Part shown: piece after piece, positions 7,899 to 18,196 of the stretch
Layout of the letters: every line of letters starts with the position of its first letter
How positions within the stretch are numbered: position 1 is the stretch's first letter
The notes under the pieces: generated by a model
What the model was told of the DNA's origin: nothing
The model's input: the letters and a program-made list of their open reading frames with translations, nothing else
The model's database searches: none
Source of the DNA: Ruminococcaceae bacterium UBA3710
GTDB lineage: Bacteria; Bacillota; Clostridia; Oscillospirales; Acutalibacteraceae
Direction of reading: 5' to 3'
DNA length: 52,084 bases
Assembly (NCBI GenBank): GCA_002371985.1
Contig: DFHZ01000154.1
Location: forward strand, 1-52,084
Translations under genes and position numbers: made by a program

Positions 7899-8507
7899 TT
7901 ATTTAATGCCAATCCATGATACCGTAGGAACTGCATTCCATTCGTCAAAGAAAGAGTTGACATCTTCAGGTTGGGCATCATCTTTATTGATTTTGTATTC
8001 TTTATCAAAATCATTTTTTAATGCTAATTCCGTAAAGACTATCTCGCCGTTTTCAAAATTAAGTTTGCTTATGCTGTTTATTCCGGCTCCGGAACTTTGC
8101 ATAAATGTTCCGTCTGTCTTTAAATCAATCAATGAGCGTACATCTGCATGGTATCCGTAAATCTTGTTTTTGGCTTCATCATATTGCAAGATCAGATAAA
8201 AATTCTGTTGCGTTTCCGATATAATAAGTTCGTTTGTTTTATCACCGTCAAAATCTACCGATGCGTATTCAAAAGGCGAAAAATCATAGTTGTCGTACTC
8301 GGATATTTTATAATCTTTTAAGAAAACCTCATTGTTATTTGCATCAATAAACGGTATTTTATTGTAGATTACATCTAACAAGTCTTTGTCGCTTTTGTCC
8401 GGACTTTCAACTGTTGAATTTTCAATTTCAGAATTTTCAACTGTCGGATTATTACATCCGACTAACAAAAATGTTAAGATAAAAATTAAAGATAATACTT
8501 TTTTCAA
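7899..8507 (-). CDS. Lipoprotein of unknown function
   Basis: A secreted lipoprotein: a hydrophobic signal MKKVLSLIFILTFLLVGC with lipobox LVGC, then a Ser/Asn/Glu-rich linker and a globular domain. The domain contains ASVDFDGDKTNELIISE, an FG-GAP/VCBS-like calcium-loop motif of the kind seen in many clostridial lipoproteins. No enzyme motif was recognised. There is no ATG near the N-terminus; I favour TTG at 8505-8507, which gives a classical signal peptide, over the upstream TTG at 8526-8528, which would add seven residues. It appears monocistronic and ends at a strong terminator. Confidence 0.7.
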   Translation of the reverse strand: MKKVLSLIFILTFLLVGCNNPTVENSEIENSTVESPDKSDKDLLDVIYNKIPFIDANNNEVFLKDYKISEYDNYDFSPFEYASVDFDGDKTNELIISETQQNFYLILQYDEAKNKIYGYHADVRSLIDLKTDGTFMQSSGAGINSISKLNFENGEIVFTELALKNDFDKEYKINKDDAQPEDVNSFFDEWNAVPTVSWIGIK

Positions 8508-8583
8508 GATTTCCCATCCCCAAAACAATTCTTAATTTTAGTATATGTCTGAGTAAATCGGAAATCAAGTAACAGTATTGTAA

Positions 8584-9024
8584 TTATTCAAAAAACTTAT
8601 TGGTATTATTTTTTAATAAATTCTTATACTTTGGGAAAATTATTATTTGCTTTTCATTTGAATTTTCGGGTGTATATGCCCAGCCTACAACCTTTTTGCT
8701 ACTTGTGAATATATATTCTAAAATGCCATTTCTTTCTCCTTCAAGCCAATCGCTTACACTTGAAACATCATTAAAAGAAAAAGACAAACCTAAATCTGCC
8801 ATGGCAAATTTGAAAAGGCAGTCAATTTCAACTCTGTAATCGTAATCAACTTTGCGAAAAGTCAACTCGTCTGTATCAGTATAATATTGTTCACAGAAAT
8901 CTTGAAAGGTTTTCGGACTATCTCCGATGGGGCAGTAAAGATAACCGTATGTAGTGCCTTTAAGAGCCGGATAAAAGCCGTAGTTTCTATATAAATCTGC
9001 CAGATATTGTCCCTGCTTCTTCAT
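8584..9024 (-). CDS. Uncharacterised protein, possibly 5'-truncated
   Basis: An open frame of about 147 residues beginning MKKQGQYLADLYRNYGFYPALKG if ATG at 9024 is used. I do not recognise the family. It is mixed alpha/beta in look, with no signal peptide or membrane segment. The start region has no ribosome site and falls inside sequence that, on the other strand, codes for a broken ATPase (from about 9007). The present N-terminus may therefore be an artefact of a rearrangement joining two gene fragments. The frame is long enough, and its composition normal enough, to have been a real gene; whether it is now expressed is doubtful. Confidence 0.4.
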   Translation of the reverse strand: MKKQGQYLADLYRNYGFYPALKGTTYGYLYCPIGDSPKTFQDFCEQYYTDTDELTFRKVDYDYRVEIDCLFKFAMADLGLSFSFNDVSSVSDWLEGERNGILEYIFTSSKKVVGWAYTPENSNEKQIIIFPKYKNLLKNNTNKFFE

Positions 9025-9720
9025 AAGCATTACGGCAAAGAAACTATAATCATTATTGACGAGTATGACACACCGATCCAGCAAGGTCATACTATGGGAT
9101 TTTATAAAGATGTTATAGCATTTATGCGTAATTTCTTCTCAGGCGGATTAAAGGATAATTCGCACCTCGCATACGGGTTCCTGACCGGCATCCTGCATGT
9201 GGCGAAGGAGAGCATATTTAGTGGCTTAAACAATCTGACGGTCAATTCGATTTTAGATGAGCAATACAATTCATACTTTGGCTTTACTAAAGATGAAGTA
9301 CGAAAGATGCTCGAGTATTATGGATATGGCGATAAGTTCGATGAGATATGCGAATGGTATGACGGCTATATGTTCGGCAGTACCGAAATCTTTAACCCTT
9401 GGTCGGTTATAAACTATGTTTCGGAAAACTGTTTTGCAAAGACGTTTTGGCAATCCACCGGAAGCAATGATATTATTGGCGAAATTGTCGGTGAAGCAAA
9501 CGATGAAATTACAGAAAATATATATAAATTGATGTCCGGTGATACCGTCACATCCTATATAGACATAGGTGTTATCTATCCTGAAGTGCAGAGCAATCCA
9601 TACAGCATTTACAGTTTCTTGCTTGTCGCCGGATATTTGAAGGTTTCAAAGGTTTATCCGCAGCATGACGGCAACTATATGTGTGACGTGGCAATTCCAA
9701 ATATTCCTCTACCACAATAT
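9001..9720 (+). pseudogene. Fragment of an AAA-ATPase-like/PD-(D/E)XK nuclease family gene
   Basis: The frame reads LHKHYGKETIIIIDEYDTPIQ (Walker-B-like IIIIDEYD) followed by FMRNFFSGGLKDN, LTGILHVAKESIFSGLNN and ICEWYDGYMFG. These are hallmarks of the common clostridial family described as predicted AAA-ATPase with a PD-(D/E)XK nuclease-like C-terminus. The part before Walker B, including the P-loop, is missing, and homology-like sequence stops near VAIPN at about 9715, well before the nuclease domain. Without both ends it cannot be functional. Intact members are roughly 500-600 residues; about 240 remain here. Confidence 0.72.
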
Positions 9721-9976
9721 TTGCAATTGATTTTACTTCGGTTAGGGGTTTTGGTCTATTGCTTTTTGGTTTAGGTCCGGATCGGGAAGTGTTCCGTGTT
9801 TTGACCTTGTATGATCCCACTCTCTGAGAAAATCTTCTCTTTTGTAGTTTGATGTTTTGAAACTGCAGAGTGATTTTATATTCGAGTCTTTCGGCAATTC
9901 CTTTTTGAGTAAATCCTTTTTCGCATAAATAATATATCTCTTTATCTATACTGCTTGTTAAAATTAAATTAATTTT
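9720..9976 (-). pseudogene. Remnant of a helix-turn-helix DNA-binding protein
   Basis: On the minus strand a stop-free frame reads SSIDKEIYYLCEKGFTQ then AERLEYKITLQFQ, a helix-turn-helix of the type found in mobile-element regulators, followed by a basic RNTSRSGPKPKSNRPKP segment. No start codon with a ribosome site was found, and the frame runs straight out of the upstream GH43 stop codon. It meets the ATPase fragment at about 9720. This looks like the decayed edge of an old mobile or accessory segment. Confidence 0.4.
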
Positions 9977-10894
9977 CTAAACAGGTGCTAAAATTTTTTC
10001 TTCTCGGCTTACAGGCTCACCAAATATCGGAAGGCCATCTTCACCGAACGAAAATTTTTGAACATAGCATGAACGATCATATTTTTCGGTTGAACTGTTG
10101 CCATGGTAACACAACCAGTATTCTTTATCAGTCGGCGACTTGAAAACTGATGCATGACCAACAGCATAAACATCATTTCCGCTTTCGAAAAACGGCTTGT
10201 CATAGCATATCCAATTATCTTTATTAAGCGGGTCTCCACCGATATATTCCATCAAACCGAGACAATAAAACGGAGAAAAAGTATCATTGGCAGAGTAAAT
10301 CATAAATGTTCTTCCATTATGCTCAAAGAAGAAAGGTCCTTCAGTTACACGCCCTTTTTTCTTTTCCCATTCAAACTCTGTATGTTTAAGCATGGTCCTA
10401 TTTGGACCTATTTTCCAAGGAGTTTCAAGTTCGCCAATCATAATAGTATTTCCGGTTTCAGGGCGGATTTGAACAAATACATCATAGTATTTATCAGTAG
10501 ATTTATCATGGAAGATTGTTTGGTCAATAGCATATATTTCGCTATCTGTAAAACCTTTAAAATGATAATCAGAAAAAGGATCATCATTTTCCGATTCAAG
10601 GCAAAACATACGAATAGTTCTATAGTTTTGGCTTTCTGAAGTTCCACTTGAATAGATATACCATTTGTTGTTTATTTTATGCATTTCGGGAGCCCAAATG
10701 CAGTCAATAACTCCATTGGTTCCTCCCAAAAATACAGTTTTATATTCATCATCAAAAATTTTTGATAGTTCTTTACTTCTATGTATAACAATCTTCGTTC
10801 TTTCACTACATAGTAAGTAATAAAAACCATCATGGTATGTTATAAATGGGTCCGGACTATCAAATTTCAGGGGATTTTTTATTAAATTAGACAT
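9977..10894 (-). CDS. Glycoside hydrolase family 43 enzyme, intracellular (probable arabinofuranosidase type)
   Basis: A 305-residue single-domain GH43 five-bladed propeller with no signal peptide, hence probably cytoplasmic. The three acidic residues are visible: base Asp15 (SPDPFITY), pKa-tuning Asp124 (AIDQTIF) and acid Glu185 (TEGPFFF). ATG at 10894 is chosen because CTAGGAG precedes it; the ORF's first ATG at 10909 lies upstream of that site. The same subfamily features recur in the dockerin-bearing GH43 at 34706, and the nearby arabinan locus makes removal of arabinose from imported oligosaccharides likely. It is transcribed away from that locus. Other pentose specificities such as xylosidase remain possible. 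Confidence 0.87.
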   Translation of the reverse strand: MSNLIKNPLKFDSPDPFITYHDGFYYLLCSERTKIVIHRSKELSKIFDDEYKTVFLGGTNGVIDCIWAPEMHKINNKWYIYSSGTSESQNYRTIRMFCLESENDDPFSDYHFKGFTDSEIYAIDQTIFHDKSTDKYYDVFVQIRPETGNTIMIGELETPWKIGPNRTMLKHTEFEWEKKKGRVTEGPFFFEHNGRTFMIYSANDTFSPFYCLGLMEYIGGDPLNKDNWICYDKPFFESGNDVYAVGHASVFKSPTDKEYWLCYHGNSSTEKYDRSCYVQKFSFGEDGLPIFGEPVSREEKILAPV

Positions 10895-11055
10895 TTCTAC
10901 TCCTAGCATTTTTTTCTATTCTAACACACATCTATGATAAAAACTGTGTTTAAATCAACATATAGTTTAAAAAGACGAAAAAAACATATTTATAAAAACA
11001 AAAAATCGATGAAAAAGTGTAAAATATGTGATATCATAAAAAAGAGGTGAGTAAT

Positions 11056-11466
11056 ATGAAAAAAATCTTTGCCATTATTATATCACTGCTGTTTATTTTA
11101 ATAATTGCTGCTTGTAATAAAGATACAAAAAACAGCAAAATAGAAAATCAAAAAATCTCCATTGAAGAAGCATGTTATTTAATAAAATCTCAATATAATG
11201 ACGAAGAACTGAAAAATGGTTATAAATACGATTATGAATTTTTAAAAGAAAAAGAGAAAAATGGAATAGCTTATTATGAATTTAGCATGAACATAATAAA
11301 TGAAAAGAATGAAATAACCGGTAAGCTTCCCAATGTACTTGTTGCTGTTGATGGCTCACATGTTGTTGATAACAACAATACAAAAACTGTTAGTGATAAT
11401 GAAGTGAAAAACGAAAATAATGTAAGCAGTTATATGGATTCGGAAATAGAAGATGAGAGTAATTAA
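11056..11466 (+). CDS. Small lipoprotein of unknown function
   Basis: A 136-residue lipoprotein with signal MKKIFAIIISLLFILIIAAC (lipobox IAAC), a lysine- and glutamate-rich domain, and a low-complexity Asn/Glu/Ser tail. ATG at 11056 has GAGGTG at 11044-11049; the GTG at 11047 overlaps that ribosome site and is unlikely. The stretch KISIEEACYLIKSQYNDEE resembles small clostridial lipoproteins, but no function is known. A hairpin terminator follows, so it is independent of the GH2 operon. Confidence 0.75.
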   Translation: MKKIFAIIISLLFILIIAACNKDTKNSKIENQKISIEEACYLIKSQYNDEELKNGYKYDYEFLKEKEKNGIAYYEFSMNIINEKNEITGKLPNVLVAVDGSHVVDNNNTKTVSDNEVKNENNVSSYMDSEIEDESN

Positions 11467-11524
11467 TATGCTGCGTTTCAATAATTTGAATAAACCATAA
11501 TACAAGAAATTTGAATTTTATAAG

Positions 11525-11555
11525 TGAGCACCTTTATATTGGTGCTCATTTTTGT
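11525..11555 (+). terminator. Terminator after the small lipoprotein gene
   Basis: An 8-bp stem, TGAGCACC (11525-11532) with GGTGCTCA (11541-11548), followed by TTTTTGT. It isolates the arabinan locus from upstream transcription. Confidence 0.85.
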
Positions 11556-11628
11556 ATAAATTGTCAGTTTTATACATTTATTATCGTGATTTTTGTGGAA
11601 ATAACACATTGAATAGAATAAAAAGTCG

Positions 11629-11677
11629 GTTTATAGATACTATTTTCATACCACCGAATTTGCGATTATGTTATAAT
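11629..11677 (+). promoter_or_regulatory. Promoter region of the arabinan operon with candidate activator site
   Basis: An extended -10 (TG at 11669-11670, then TATAAT at 11672-11677) lacks a good -35 at the right distance, as in activator-dependent promoters. Just upstream lies GTTTATAGATA (11629-11639), an 11-mer that recurs exactly at 38997-39007 in front of the GH93-like gene. A site touching the -35 region is where AraC-family activators usually bind. Confidence 0.4.
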
Positions 11678-11715
11678 GATAAAAAATATAATAATTGTCG
11701 GAGTGTGGTATAAAA

Positions 11716-13476
11716 ATGTTTGACTTTAGTGTTATCGAAACGCATCCGAATCCACAAAGATTTAGAGAAAAGTTTTTAACACTTGATGGAGAATGGGACT
11801 TTTCTTTTGATAAATATAATATCGGTTTAAAAGAATCTTGGCAAAAAAAAGAAACACTAAATGCCAAAATTAATGTTCCGTTTGTATATCAGTCAAAACT
11901 AAGCGGAATTGAAAGTAACGAATTTTGCGAGGTTATTTGGTATAAAAAGAAGTTTCAAGTTCCAAGTGAATTTGATGGTAAACAAATAATACTTAACTTT
12001 GGTGCAGTTGATTATGAATGTGATGTCTTCGTAAACGGTATACATATAACTCATCATTTAGGGGGATATACTTCTTTTGAATGCGATATTACAAGAGCAC
12101 TTGTAGAGAATCAAAATGATATTACCGTTCGTGTTAATGATAGAACATATGCACGTGAAACTATAAGAGGTAAACAGCTTTGGGAAGATGGCGAGTTCGG
12201 TTGTTGGTATAAGCGATATAGTGGAATATGGCAATCTGTTTGGCTTGAAGCTGTAGATGAAAAAAGAATAGGCAATTTCATCATTAAGACCGATGTTGAT
12301 ACAAATTCAATAAATCTTAAAATGAATTTATTAGGTTTAAATGAAAAAAGCATTTCTATCGTTAAAGCTGAAGTTATGGTAAACAACACAACTGTTGCAG
12401 ACGTTGAGTTTAGGTTGTTTGGCAATTACTTAAACGAAAGCATTTCGGTAGGATATAGCGGTTCGCCTTTTAGAAGAAGCGAATGGTGGTCGCCTGAGCA
12501 CCCGACTCTTTATCAGTTGAAATTAACACTTGTTGTTGAAGAGGCAATAAAAGATGAAATTCAGACATATTTTGGAATTAAAAAACTTGAAGCATATAAT
12601 GGCAAGGTTTTATTAAATAACTTTCCTTTCTATCATAGAAGTGTTTTAAATCAAGGATATTATCCAGAAGGATATATTACTCCAGAAAACGATGAACGCA
12701 TAATTTCCGATATTCGCCTTATAAAATCTTTGGGATTTAATGCAATGCGAATTCATCAAAAGATTGAATCTTCGAAATTTCTTTATTTCTGCGATAGGCT
12801 TGGAATTGCGGTTTGGGAAGAAATTCCATCAATGTATGAATATAGAGAATTGTCTGCACACGATATAGTAAATCAAGTAACCGATATCGTTACAAGAGAT
12901 ATTAACCATCCATCAATTACTGCATACGTTATGTTTAATGAATCTTGGGGTGTTCAACAGATAAGATTTGATGAGAGTCAGCAAAGACTTGCTAATGCTT
13001 GTTATTATCTCGTTAAGTCTATGGACAACACAAGGTTTGTAATAAGTAATGATGGTTGGCAACAAACCGAAACTGATCTTGTAACTATTCATGATTATTC
13101 AGCTTATGGTGATGAATTAACCGCGAGATATGGAAAAACTCCATATGAAATTGGTGAAAACCCAGTAGCCGGTCAACGAAGACAAGCGTTTGCTATCGGT
13201 TATGCTTATAAAGGTCAACCGGTTATGTTAACCGAATATGGCGGAATTTCTTATAGCAATGATGAAGGTTGGGGTTATAACGAAAAGGTCAAAACTCCTG
13301 AAGAATTTTTAAAAAGATTCGATAGTTTAACCACAGCTATTAAAAAGGTTCCTTATATGTGCGGGTATTGTTATACGCAATTTGTTGATGTTGAAAACGA
13401 ACAAAACGGTATCATGACAATAAACAGAGAACCAAAAGTTTCGGTAGAAGAAATCAGAAAAATACTTTTAAAGTAG
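11716..13476 (+). CDS. Glycoside hydrolase family 2 enzyme
   Basis: A 586-residue GH2 protein without a signal peptide. It has an N-terminal sugar-binding domain (about 10-180, with LDGEWDF and FGAVDYECDVFVNG), a central immunoglobulin-like domain (about 185-290) and a TIM barrel. Acid/base Glu409 is in MFNESWG and nucleophile Glu507 in MLTEYGG. It is compact compared with about 1000-residue beta-galactosidases and lacks the extra C-terminal domains, resembling short GH2 beta-glucuronidase or galactosidase-like enzymes. Start: ATG at 11716 with CGGAG upstream, rather than the TTG at 11695. As first gene of the operon it probably removes galactosyl, arabinopyranosyl or uronosyl decorations from imported arabinan fragments; specificity is inferred. 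Confidence 0.88.
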   Translation: MFDFSVIETHPNPQRFREKFLTLDGEWDFSFDKYNIGLKESWQKKETLNAKINVPFVYQSKLSGIESNEFCEVIWYKKKFQVPSEFDGKQIILNFGAVDYECDVFVNGIHITHHLGGYTSFECDITRALVENQNDITVRVNDRTYARETIRGKQLWEDGEFGCWYKRYSGIWQSVWLEAVDEKRIGNFIIKTDVDTNSINLKMNLLGLNEKSISIVKAEVMVNNTTVADVEFRLFGNYLNESISVGYSGSPFRRSEWWSPEHPTLYQLKLTLVVEEAIKDEIQTYFGIKKLEAYNGKVLLNNFPFYHRSVLNQGYYPEGYITPENDERIISDIRLIKSLGFNAMRIHQKIESSKFLYFCDRLGIAVWEEIPSMYEYRELSAHDIVNQVTDIVTRDINHPSITAYVMFNESWGVQQIRFDESQQRLANACYYLVKSMDNTRFVISNDGWQQTETDLVTIHDYSAYGDELTARYGKTPYEIGENPVAGQRRQAFAIGYAYKGQPVMLTEYGGISYSNDEGWGYNEKVKTPEEFLKRFDSLTTAIKKVPYMCGYCYTQFVDVENEQNGIMTINREPKVSVEEIRKILLK

Positions 13477-13499
13477 TTTTTTAGAAAGGAAAAACAGCA

Positions 13500-16379
13500 A
13501 TGAAAAATAACAAAATTATTTCTATCTTTTCAATAATACTTTGTTTAAGTATGTTGCTTTCAGTTGCTGTTTTTTCCGAAGAATCAGGAAATACAGCTGA
13601 AACAACTACAAAAATCGAAAGTAAAACTGAGAATATTAAGGAAAAATCTTATAGGGAAGTTTCAAAAAAATATTCATTTAAGGATTACAATGGCGATGAT
13701 TTAGAATTTAACGCCGAAACATTTGCAACTATCGATAATTGTAGTGTTAGGAAAGATATAGAGAATTGTGATTTTGCAGTATCTGTAAATCAAGGACAAA
13801 AAACAGACTTTAATATTGATGTTAAAGAAGATGCATTATATTCGATTAAAGTTCGGTACTTTGATATGTCTGAAAGCACATTGCCTATTAAGTGCAATGT
13901 TTTAATTGACGATGATGCACAATTCTCTGAGATGTATAACCAAACCTTTGAAGGAGAATGGGTTTATAAAACTTCCACTTTTGCAAAAGATAGATTTGAA
14001 AATGAAATAGTACCGGAATCGGTTAGAAAAAATGTTTTGCTTTCAAAGTGTTTAAGTGATTCTTCGGCTCTATATTACGGTGCTTTTAAATATGAACTAA
14101 AATCCGGTAACCACAAAATAACATTCAAATCGATTCAAGGTACAATAGTTATAAAAAGTATATCCCTTATTAAAACTCCAAAATATGAGTACCAAAAAAG
14201 TGGTAAGGCTAAGGGTGACGAAATAAAGATTATCGAAGGCGAAAACATTGGTTCAAAAAGCGATGCTTCTGTTTGTCCTTCCGGAGAGTATGACCCTGCA
14301 ATTTATCCATATAGTTTTAAGGGATTAAAAATGAATATGTTGTCGGCATCTTCATTCTCCGATGGAGGAGTGAGAGTTACTTATAATTTTACCGTTGATA
14401 AAACAGGATATTATAATTTAGGCTTTAAGTACCGTCAAAATTCTAAAACCGACTTTTCAGTTTTTAGAAATGTCTATGTAGACGGAAAGATTTATAGTAA
14501 AAATCATAGAAATGTTCAGTTTCCTTATTCTCGTTCTTTTGAAATAAAAACTCTTACAGATAATGTTTATCTTGAAAGAGAAAAGACGCACACAATAACT
14601 ATTGAGGTTTCGTTAGATCTTTTGGAAGAAGCAGTCTTAGATGTTAATAAACTTATTTCCGATATTAATGAGTTATCTCTTCAAATAATGAAAATAACCG
14701 GAAATAGCACATCTAAATACCGTGATTTTGATGTTGATTCGTATATTCCTGGTATTGATAAGCAACTTGAATGTTGGGCAGAAAAAATTCAAGAAATATA
14801 TAATAATTTATGTGCGATAAATGGAAACAAAGGTGATGTAGGCGAGTTTTCAACCTTAAAAATTTGTGTTGAGCAACTTAAATCATTAGCCGCAAATGTA
14901 AATGATATTCCAAATAGAATTAACGAACTTTACCAAGGTGATAGTTCTGTTAACCAATATCTTGCTAACACACTTGAAAGCCTTTATAGTTCACCACTTG
15001 CTATCGATAGAATCTTTGTTTATCAAGATGATGCAAAGCTCCCAAAAGATCTTGGCTTTTTTGCAAAGATATGGAAGAATACTGAAAGATTCTTCTATTC
15101 ATTCGTGAGAGATTATAGTTTGATTGACGATGATGAAAAAACTTTAAATATTTGGGTGAATAGATCAAGACTTTATGTGGATTTAATGCAAAAAATGGCA
15201 GATGATAGTTTTTATTCTAAAACAGGAATAAAAGTTAACTTCTCCTTAATGCCAAACGAAGAAAAGTTAGTTTTAGCATCGGCTGCTAACAATACTCCTG
15301 ATGTTGCACTTGGTGTTACATATACAATACCATATGAACTTGCAATACGGGGAGCAATTTATAATCTAAAAAACTTTGATGATTTCGATGATATTTCTAA
15401 ACGATTTGCAAAGGGAATAGTTGATGTTGGTGCTGTCGATGATGGCAGATATCTACTTCCTGAAACAAACGACTTTTTAGTTTTGTTCTATAGGAAAGAC
15501 ATTTTGAATGAACTAAATATTAGTGTTCCAAATACCATGGATGATGTAAAGAGCATTATTCCGGTGTTAAAGCGATATGGTATGGATTTTTATTCTCATA
15601 TTGCAGGTCATAGTGGAACAAAAACCCTTTCGGTTCTGGTACCGTTTATTTATCAAAACAATGCTCGAATTTATGGCGAAACCGCAAGAGATCTTCAAAT
15701 CGGTTCTAATGATATGGTTAAGGCATATGAAGAAATGTCTGATTTGTTTAATATCTATGATATTCCTTATGAGATTAGTAATTTTTATCAGCATTTCAGA
15801 AGTGGATCTATACCTCTTGGTATTTCAGGATTTAACACATATATGATGCTTCTTAATTCTGCACCCGAAATTGCCGGTGTTTGGGGAGTTGCTCCGTATC
15901 CAGGCTATAAGGATCAAAACGGGAAAGTAAATAGATACATAAGCGGAGCTCAGTCAACGGGAGTTATCTTCTCATCAAGTAAAAATAAAGAGGGAGCATG
16001 GGAGTTCCTTAAATGGTGGACTTCTACTGATATTCAAAAGAACTTTGCTGATACTTTACAGCTTACTTATGGTAATGAATATATGTGGAATACTTCAAAT
16101 CTTGAAGCGTTCAAAAAGCTTCCTTTGAACGAAGAACACAAGGCCGCAATTTTCGAAATGATGAATTGGATAGTTGAAGTTCCACGAGTTCCGGGAACAT
16201 ATATGACTCAGCGTTCGTTATCAAATGCACTAAACAATGTTATTCTTGATGGGAACAATATTCGTAAAGAATTAAACAAGGCTTCAAAGGATATCGCAGC
16301 AGAAGTTGATTCTAAACTCGAAGAGTTTGGATATATGAAAAATGGTAAGGTTATAAAAGAGTATAAAATTGCAAGTTAG
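13500..16379 (+). CDS. Giant extracellular solute-binding protein with N-terminal extension
   Basis: A 959-residue secreted protein. A signal peptide (about 1-26, no lipobox) is followed by two beta-rich segments (about 50-230 and 240-380) that look like carbohydrate-binding sandwiches. A helical, coiled-coil-like stretch (about 385-500) follows, and the C-terminal ~400 residues form a type-1 sugar-binding protein ([14 protein letters not shown] onward, with [11 protein letters not shown] typical of CUT1 binding proteins). Ordinary members are 400-450 residues, so more than half of this protein is extra. The next two genes are its permeases. The absence of a lipid anchor in a Gram-positive raises the question of how it is retained at the membrane. 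Confidence 0.85.
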   Translation: MKNNKIISIFSIILCLSMLLSVAVFSEESGNTAETTTKIESKTENIKEKSYREVSKKYSFKDYNGDDLEFNAETFATIDNCSVRKDIENCDFAVSVNQGQKTDFNIDVKEDALYSIKVRYFDMSESTLPIKCNVLIDDDAQFSEMYNQTFEGEWVYKTSTFAKDRFENEIVPESVRKNVLLSKCLSDSSALYYGAFKYELKSGNHKITFKSIQGTIVIKSISLIKTPKYEYQKSGKAKGDEIKIIEGENIGSKSDASVCPSGEYDPAIYPYSFKGLKMNMLSASSFSDGGVRVTYNFTVDKTGYYNLGFKYRQNSKTDFSVFRNVYVDGKIYSKNHRNVQFPYSRSFEIKTLTDNVYLEREKTHTITIEVSLDLLEEAVLDVNKLISDINELSLQIMKITGNSTSKYRDFDVDSYIPGIDKQLECWAEKIQEIYNNLCAINGNKGDVGEFSTLKICVEQLKSLAANVNDIPNRINELYQGDSSVNQYLANTLESLYSSPLAIDRIFVYQDDAKLPKDLGFFAKIWKNTERFFYSFVRDYSLIDDDEKTLNIWVNRSRLYVDLMQKMADDSFYSKTGIKVNFSLMPNEEKLVLASAANNTPDVALGVTYTIPYELAIRGAIYNLKNFDDFDDISKRFAKGIVDVGAVDDGRYLLPETNDFLVLFYRKDILNELNISVPNTMDDVKSIIPVLKRYGMDFYSHIAGHSGTKTLSVLVPFIYQNNARIYGETARDLQIGSNDMVKAYEEMSDLFNIYDIPYEISNFYQHFRSGSIPLGISGFNTYMMLLNSAPEIAGVWGVAPYPGYKDQNGKVNRYISGAQSTGVIFSSSKNKEGAWEFLKWWTSTDIQKNFADTLQLTYGNEYMWNTSNLEAFKKLPLNEEHKAAIFEMMNWIVEVPRVPGTYMTQRSLSNALNNVILDGNNIRKELNKASKDIAAEVDSKLEEFGYMKNGKVIKEYKIAS

Positions 16380-16390
16380 GAGGGAAAACA

Positions 16391-17284
16391 ATGGATTTGA
16401 AAAGATTAAAACAAAAAAGCGTTCCATACATTTTTGTATTGCCGTATTTTTTCTTTTTCTTCCTATTTGTTGCAATTCCTGTTGTAATCGCCGTAATTCT
16501 TTCGTTTACAAACTTTAATGCAATCCAAACACCTTCATTTGTAGGAATAAAGAATTATGTTGATCTTTTTTTACAGGACGAAATTTTTATTCGTTATGTA
16601 ATTCCGAATACTGTTGTGTTTGCCGTAATAGTGGGTCCTGGTGGTTATTTGCTCTCATTTTTACTTGCTTGGGCATTGTCCCAAACAACAAAGGGACCAA
16701 GAACAATTTTAGCGCTTATTATCTATTCTCCTTCAATGACCGCTGGTACAACAATGGCAGTTATTTGGAAAGTATTGTTTAGTGGTGACCAGTTGGGTTA
16801 CATAAATAATATTTTGATAAGATTTGATATAATAACTGAGCCGATAATCTTTTTGCAGTCAAAGAAATTTTTGCTTCCTGTTATGATTATTGTTGCTCTT
16901 TGGGGTAGTATGGGTGTAGGATTCTTATCTATGCTTGCGGGACTTCTTAATATTGACCCATCCTTGTATGAAGCTGCAAGAATTGATGGTATCAGAAATC
17001 GTTTTCAAGAAATGATTTATATTACGATTCCTTCTATTAAACCACAAATGCTTTTTGGTGCCATTATGGCTATTGTTAATGCTTTTAAGCAAAGTGCAAT
17101 CGGTGTATCACTTAGTGGCGCCAATCCAACTCCGAACTATGCAGGACAGTTGATGGTAAATCATATTTCGGATTATGGCTTTATTAGATACGAAATGGGT
17201 TATGCCTGTGCTGTATCGGTCATTCTTCTTTTGATTATATGGTTCTTCTCTAAGGGAGCAAGAATTTTGTTTAAGGAGGATTAA
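16391..17284 (+). CDS. CUT1 sugar ABC transporter permease, MalF type
   Basis: A 297-residue inner-membrane protein with six predicted helices. The cytoplasmic EAA loop [13 protein letters not shown], which docks the ATPase, is near residue 195. It starts 11 bases after the giant binding protein and is followed 4 bases later by the MalG-type partner, forming a standard SBP-permease-permease order. Substrate is inferred from the locus to be arabino-oligosaccharide. Confidence 0.93.
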   Translation: MDLKRLKQKSVPYIFVLPYFFFFFLFVAIPVVIAVILSFTNFNAIQTPSFVGIKNYVDLFLQDEIFIRYVIPNTVVFAVIVGPGGYLLSFLLAWALSQTTKGPRTILALIIYSPSMTAGTTMAVIWKVLFSGDQLGYINNILIRFDIITEPIIFLQSKKFLLPVMIIVALWGSMGVGFLSMLAGLLNIDPSLYEAARIDGIRNRFQEMIYITIPSIKPQMLFGAIMAIVNAFKQSAIGVSLSGANPTPNYAGQLMVNHISDYGFIRYEMGYACAVSVILLLIIWFFSKGARILFKED

Positions 17285-17288
17285 CAAA

Positions 17289-18158
17289 ATGGCAATTGGA
17301 CAGAATTCAGCAAACCCAAGAAAATTTCAAAAAAGTCAACTTAAAATATATGCAGTTCTGATTCCTGTGGCTCTTGTTATGATTTTTCCGATACTTTATA
17401 TAGTAAATCATGCTTTTAAGCCGATGGAAGAACTTTTTGCATATCCTCCCAAATTCTTTGTAAGCAATCCTTCGCTTTCTAATTTTTATAAATTGATAAG
17501 GGCAACGGTAACTTCTAATGTTCCGGTCGCAAGATATCTTTTTAACAGTATTTTTATAACAATTTGTGTTTTAGTGTTTACACTAACATTTACAACGATG
17601 GCAGCCTATGCTCTTTCAAAAATGAACTTTAAGGGAAGAAAGTTTTTGTTAGGTCTTAATGACATTGGACTTATGTTTGTAGCCATTGCGCTGCAAATTC
17701 CGCGTTATTTAATTGTAGATAAACTAGGAATTCATGATACATATTATGTTCATATTTTATCACTTATTGTTTTGCCGGTAGGACTGCTTTTGTTAAAACA
17801 GTTTGTAGATGGTGTGCCTGATTCGTTAATAGAAGCGGCAAGAATAGATGGTGCCGGTGAATTTAAGACATTTACAAGCATTATTATTCCAATGTTAAAA
17901 CCTGCTATGGCTACCGTGGCAATACTAACATTTCAAGAGGTGTGGAACAATCTTGAAACATCACAAATGTATATAGATACAGATGCATTTAAAACCTTTG
18001 CATTTTATATGCATACATTATCTTCAAATACAAATACAGTTGCAGGTCAAGGTTTAGCAGCTGCAGCAACTTTAATTCTTTTTGTACCAAATGTTGTTTT
18101 GTTCATAATTATGCAAAGCAAGGTTATGAGTACAATGGCAACTTCTGGTATTAAATAA
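17289..18158 (+). CDS. CUT1 sugar ABC transporter permease, MalG type
   Basis: A 289-residue permease with six predicted membrane helices and the EAA motif IEAARIDGAGEF near residue 185. AGGAGG just before the preceding stop serves as its ribosome site. It completes the first importer of the locus. No ATPase gene follows, so the pair must use a shared MsmK/UgpC-type ATPase from elsewhere. Confidence 0.93.
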   Translation: MAIGQNSANPRKFQKSQLKIYAVLIPVALVMIFPILYIVNHAFKPMEELFAYPPKFFVSNPSLSNFYKLIRATVTSNVPVARYLFNSIFITICVLVFTLTFTTMAAYALSKMNFKGRKFLLGLNDIGLMFVAIALQIPRYLIVDKLGIHDTYYVHILSLIVLPVGLLLLKQFVDGVPDSLIEAARIDGAGEFKTFTSIIIPMLKPAMATVAILTFQEVWNNLETSQMYIDTDAFKTFAFYMHTLSSNTNTVAGQGLAAAATLILFVPNVVLFIIMQSKVMSTMATSGIK

Positions 18159-18196
18159 AAGATTACAAAGTTTATTATATGAAAGGTGATAAGGCA

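Noticed and set aside
9007..9774. 255-residue ORF as an intact ATPase gene
   Set aside because: The P-loop half and the nuclease half of the family are missing, and the last residues are unrelated to the family.
9572..9820. Minus-strand 82-residue ORF as a separate gene
   Set aside because: It starts inside the longer helix-turn-helix remnant and runs antisense through the ATPase fragment.
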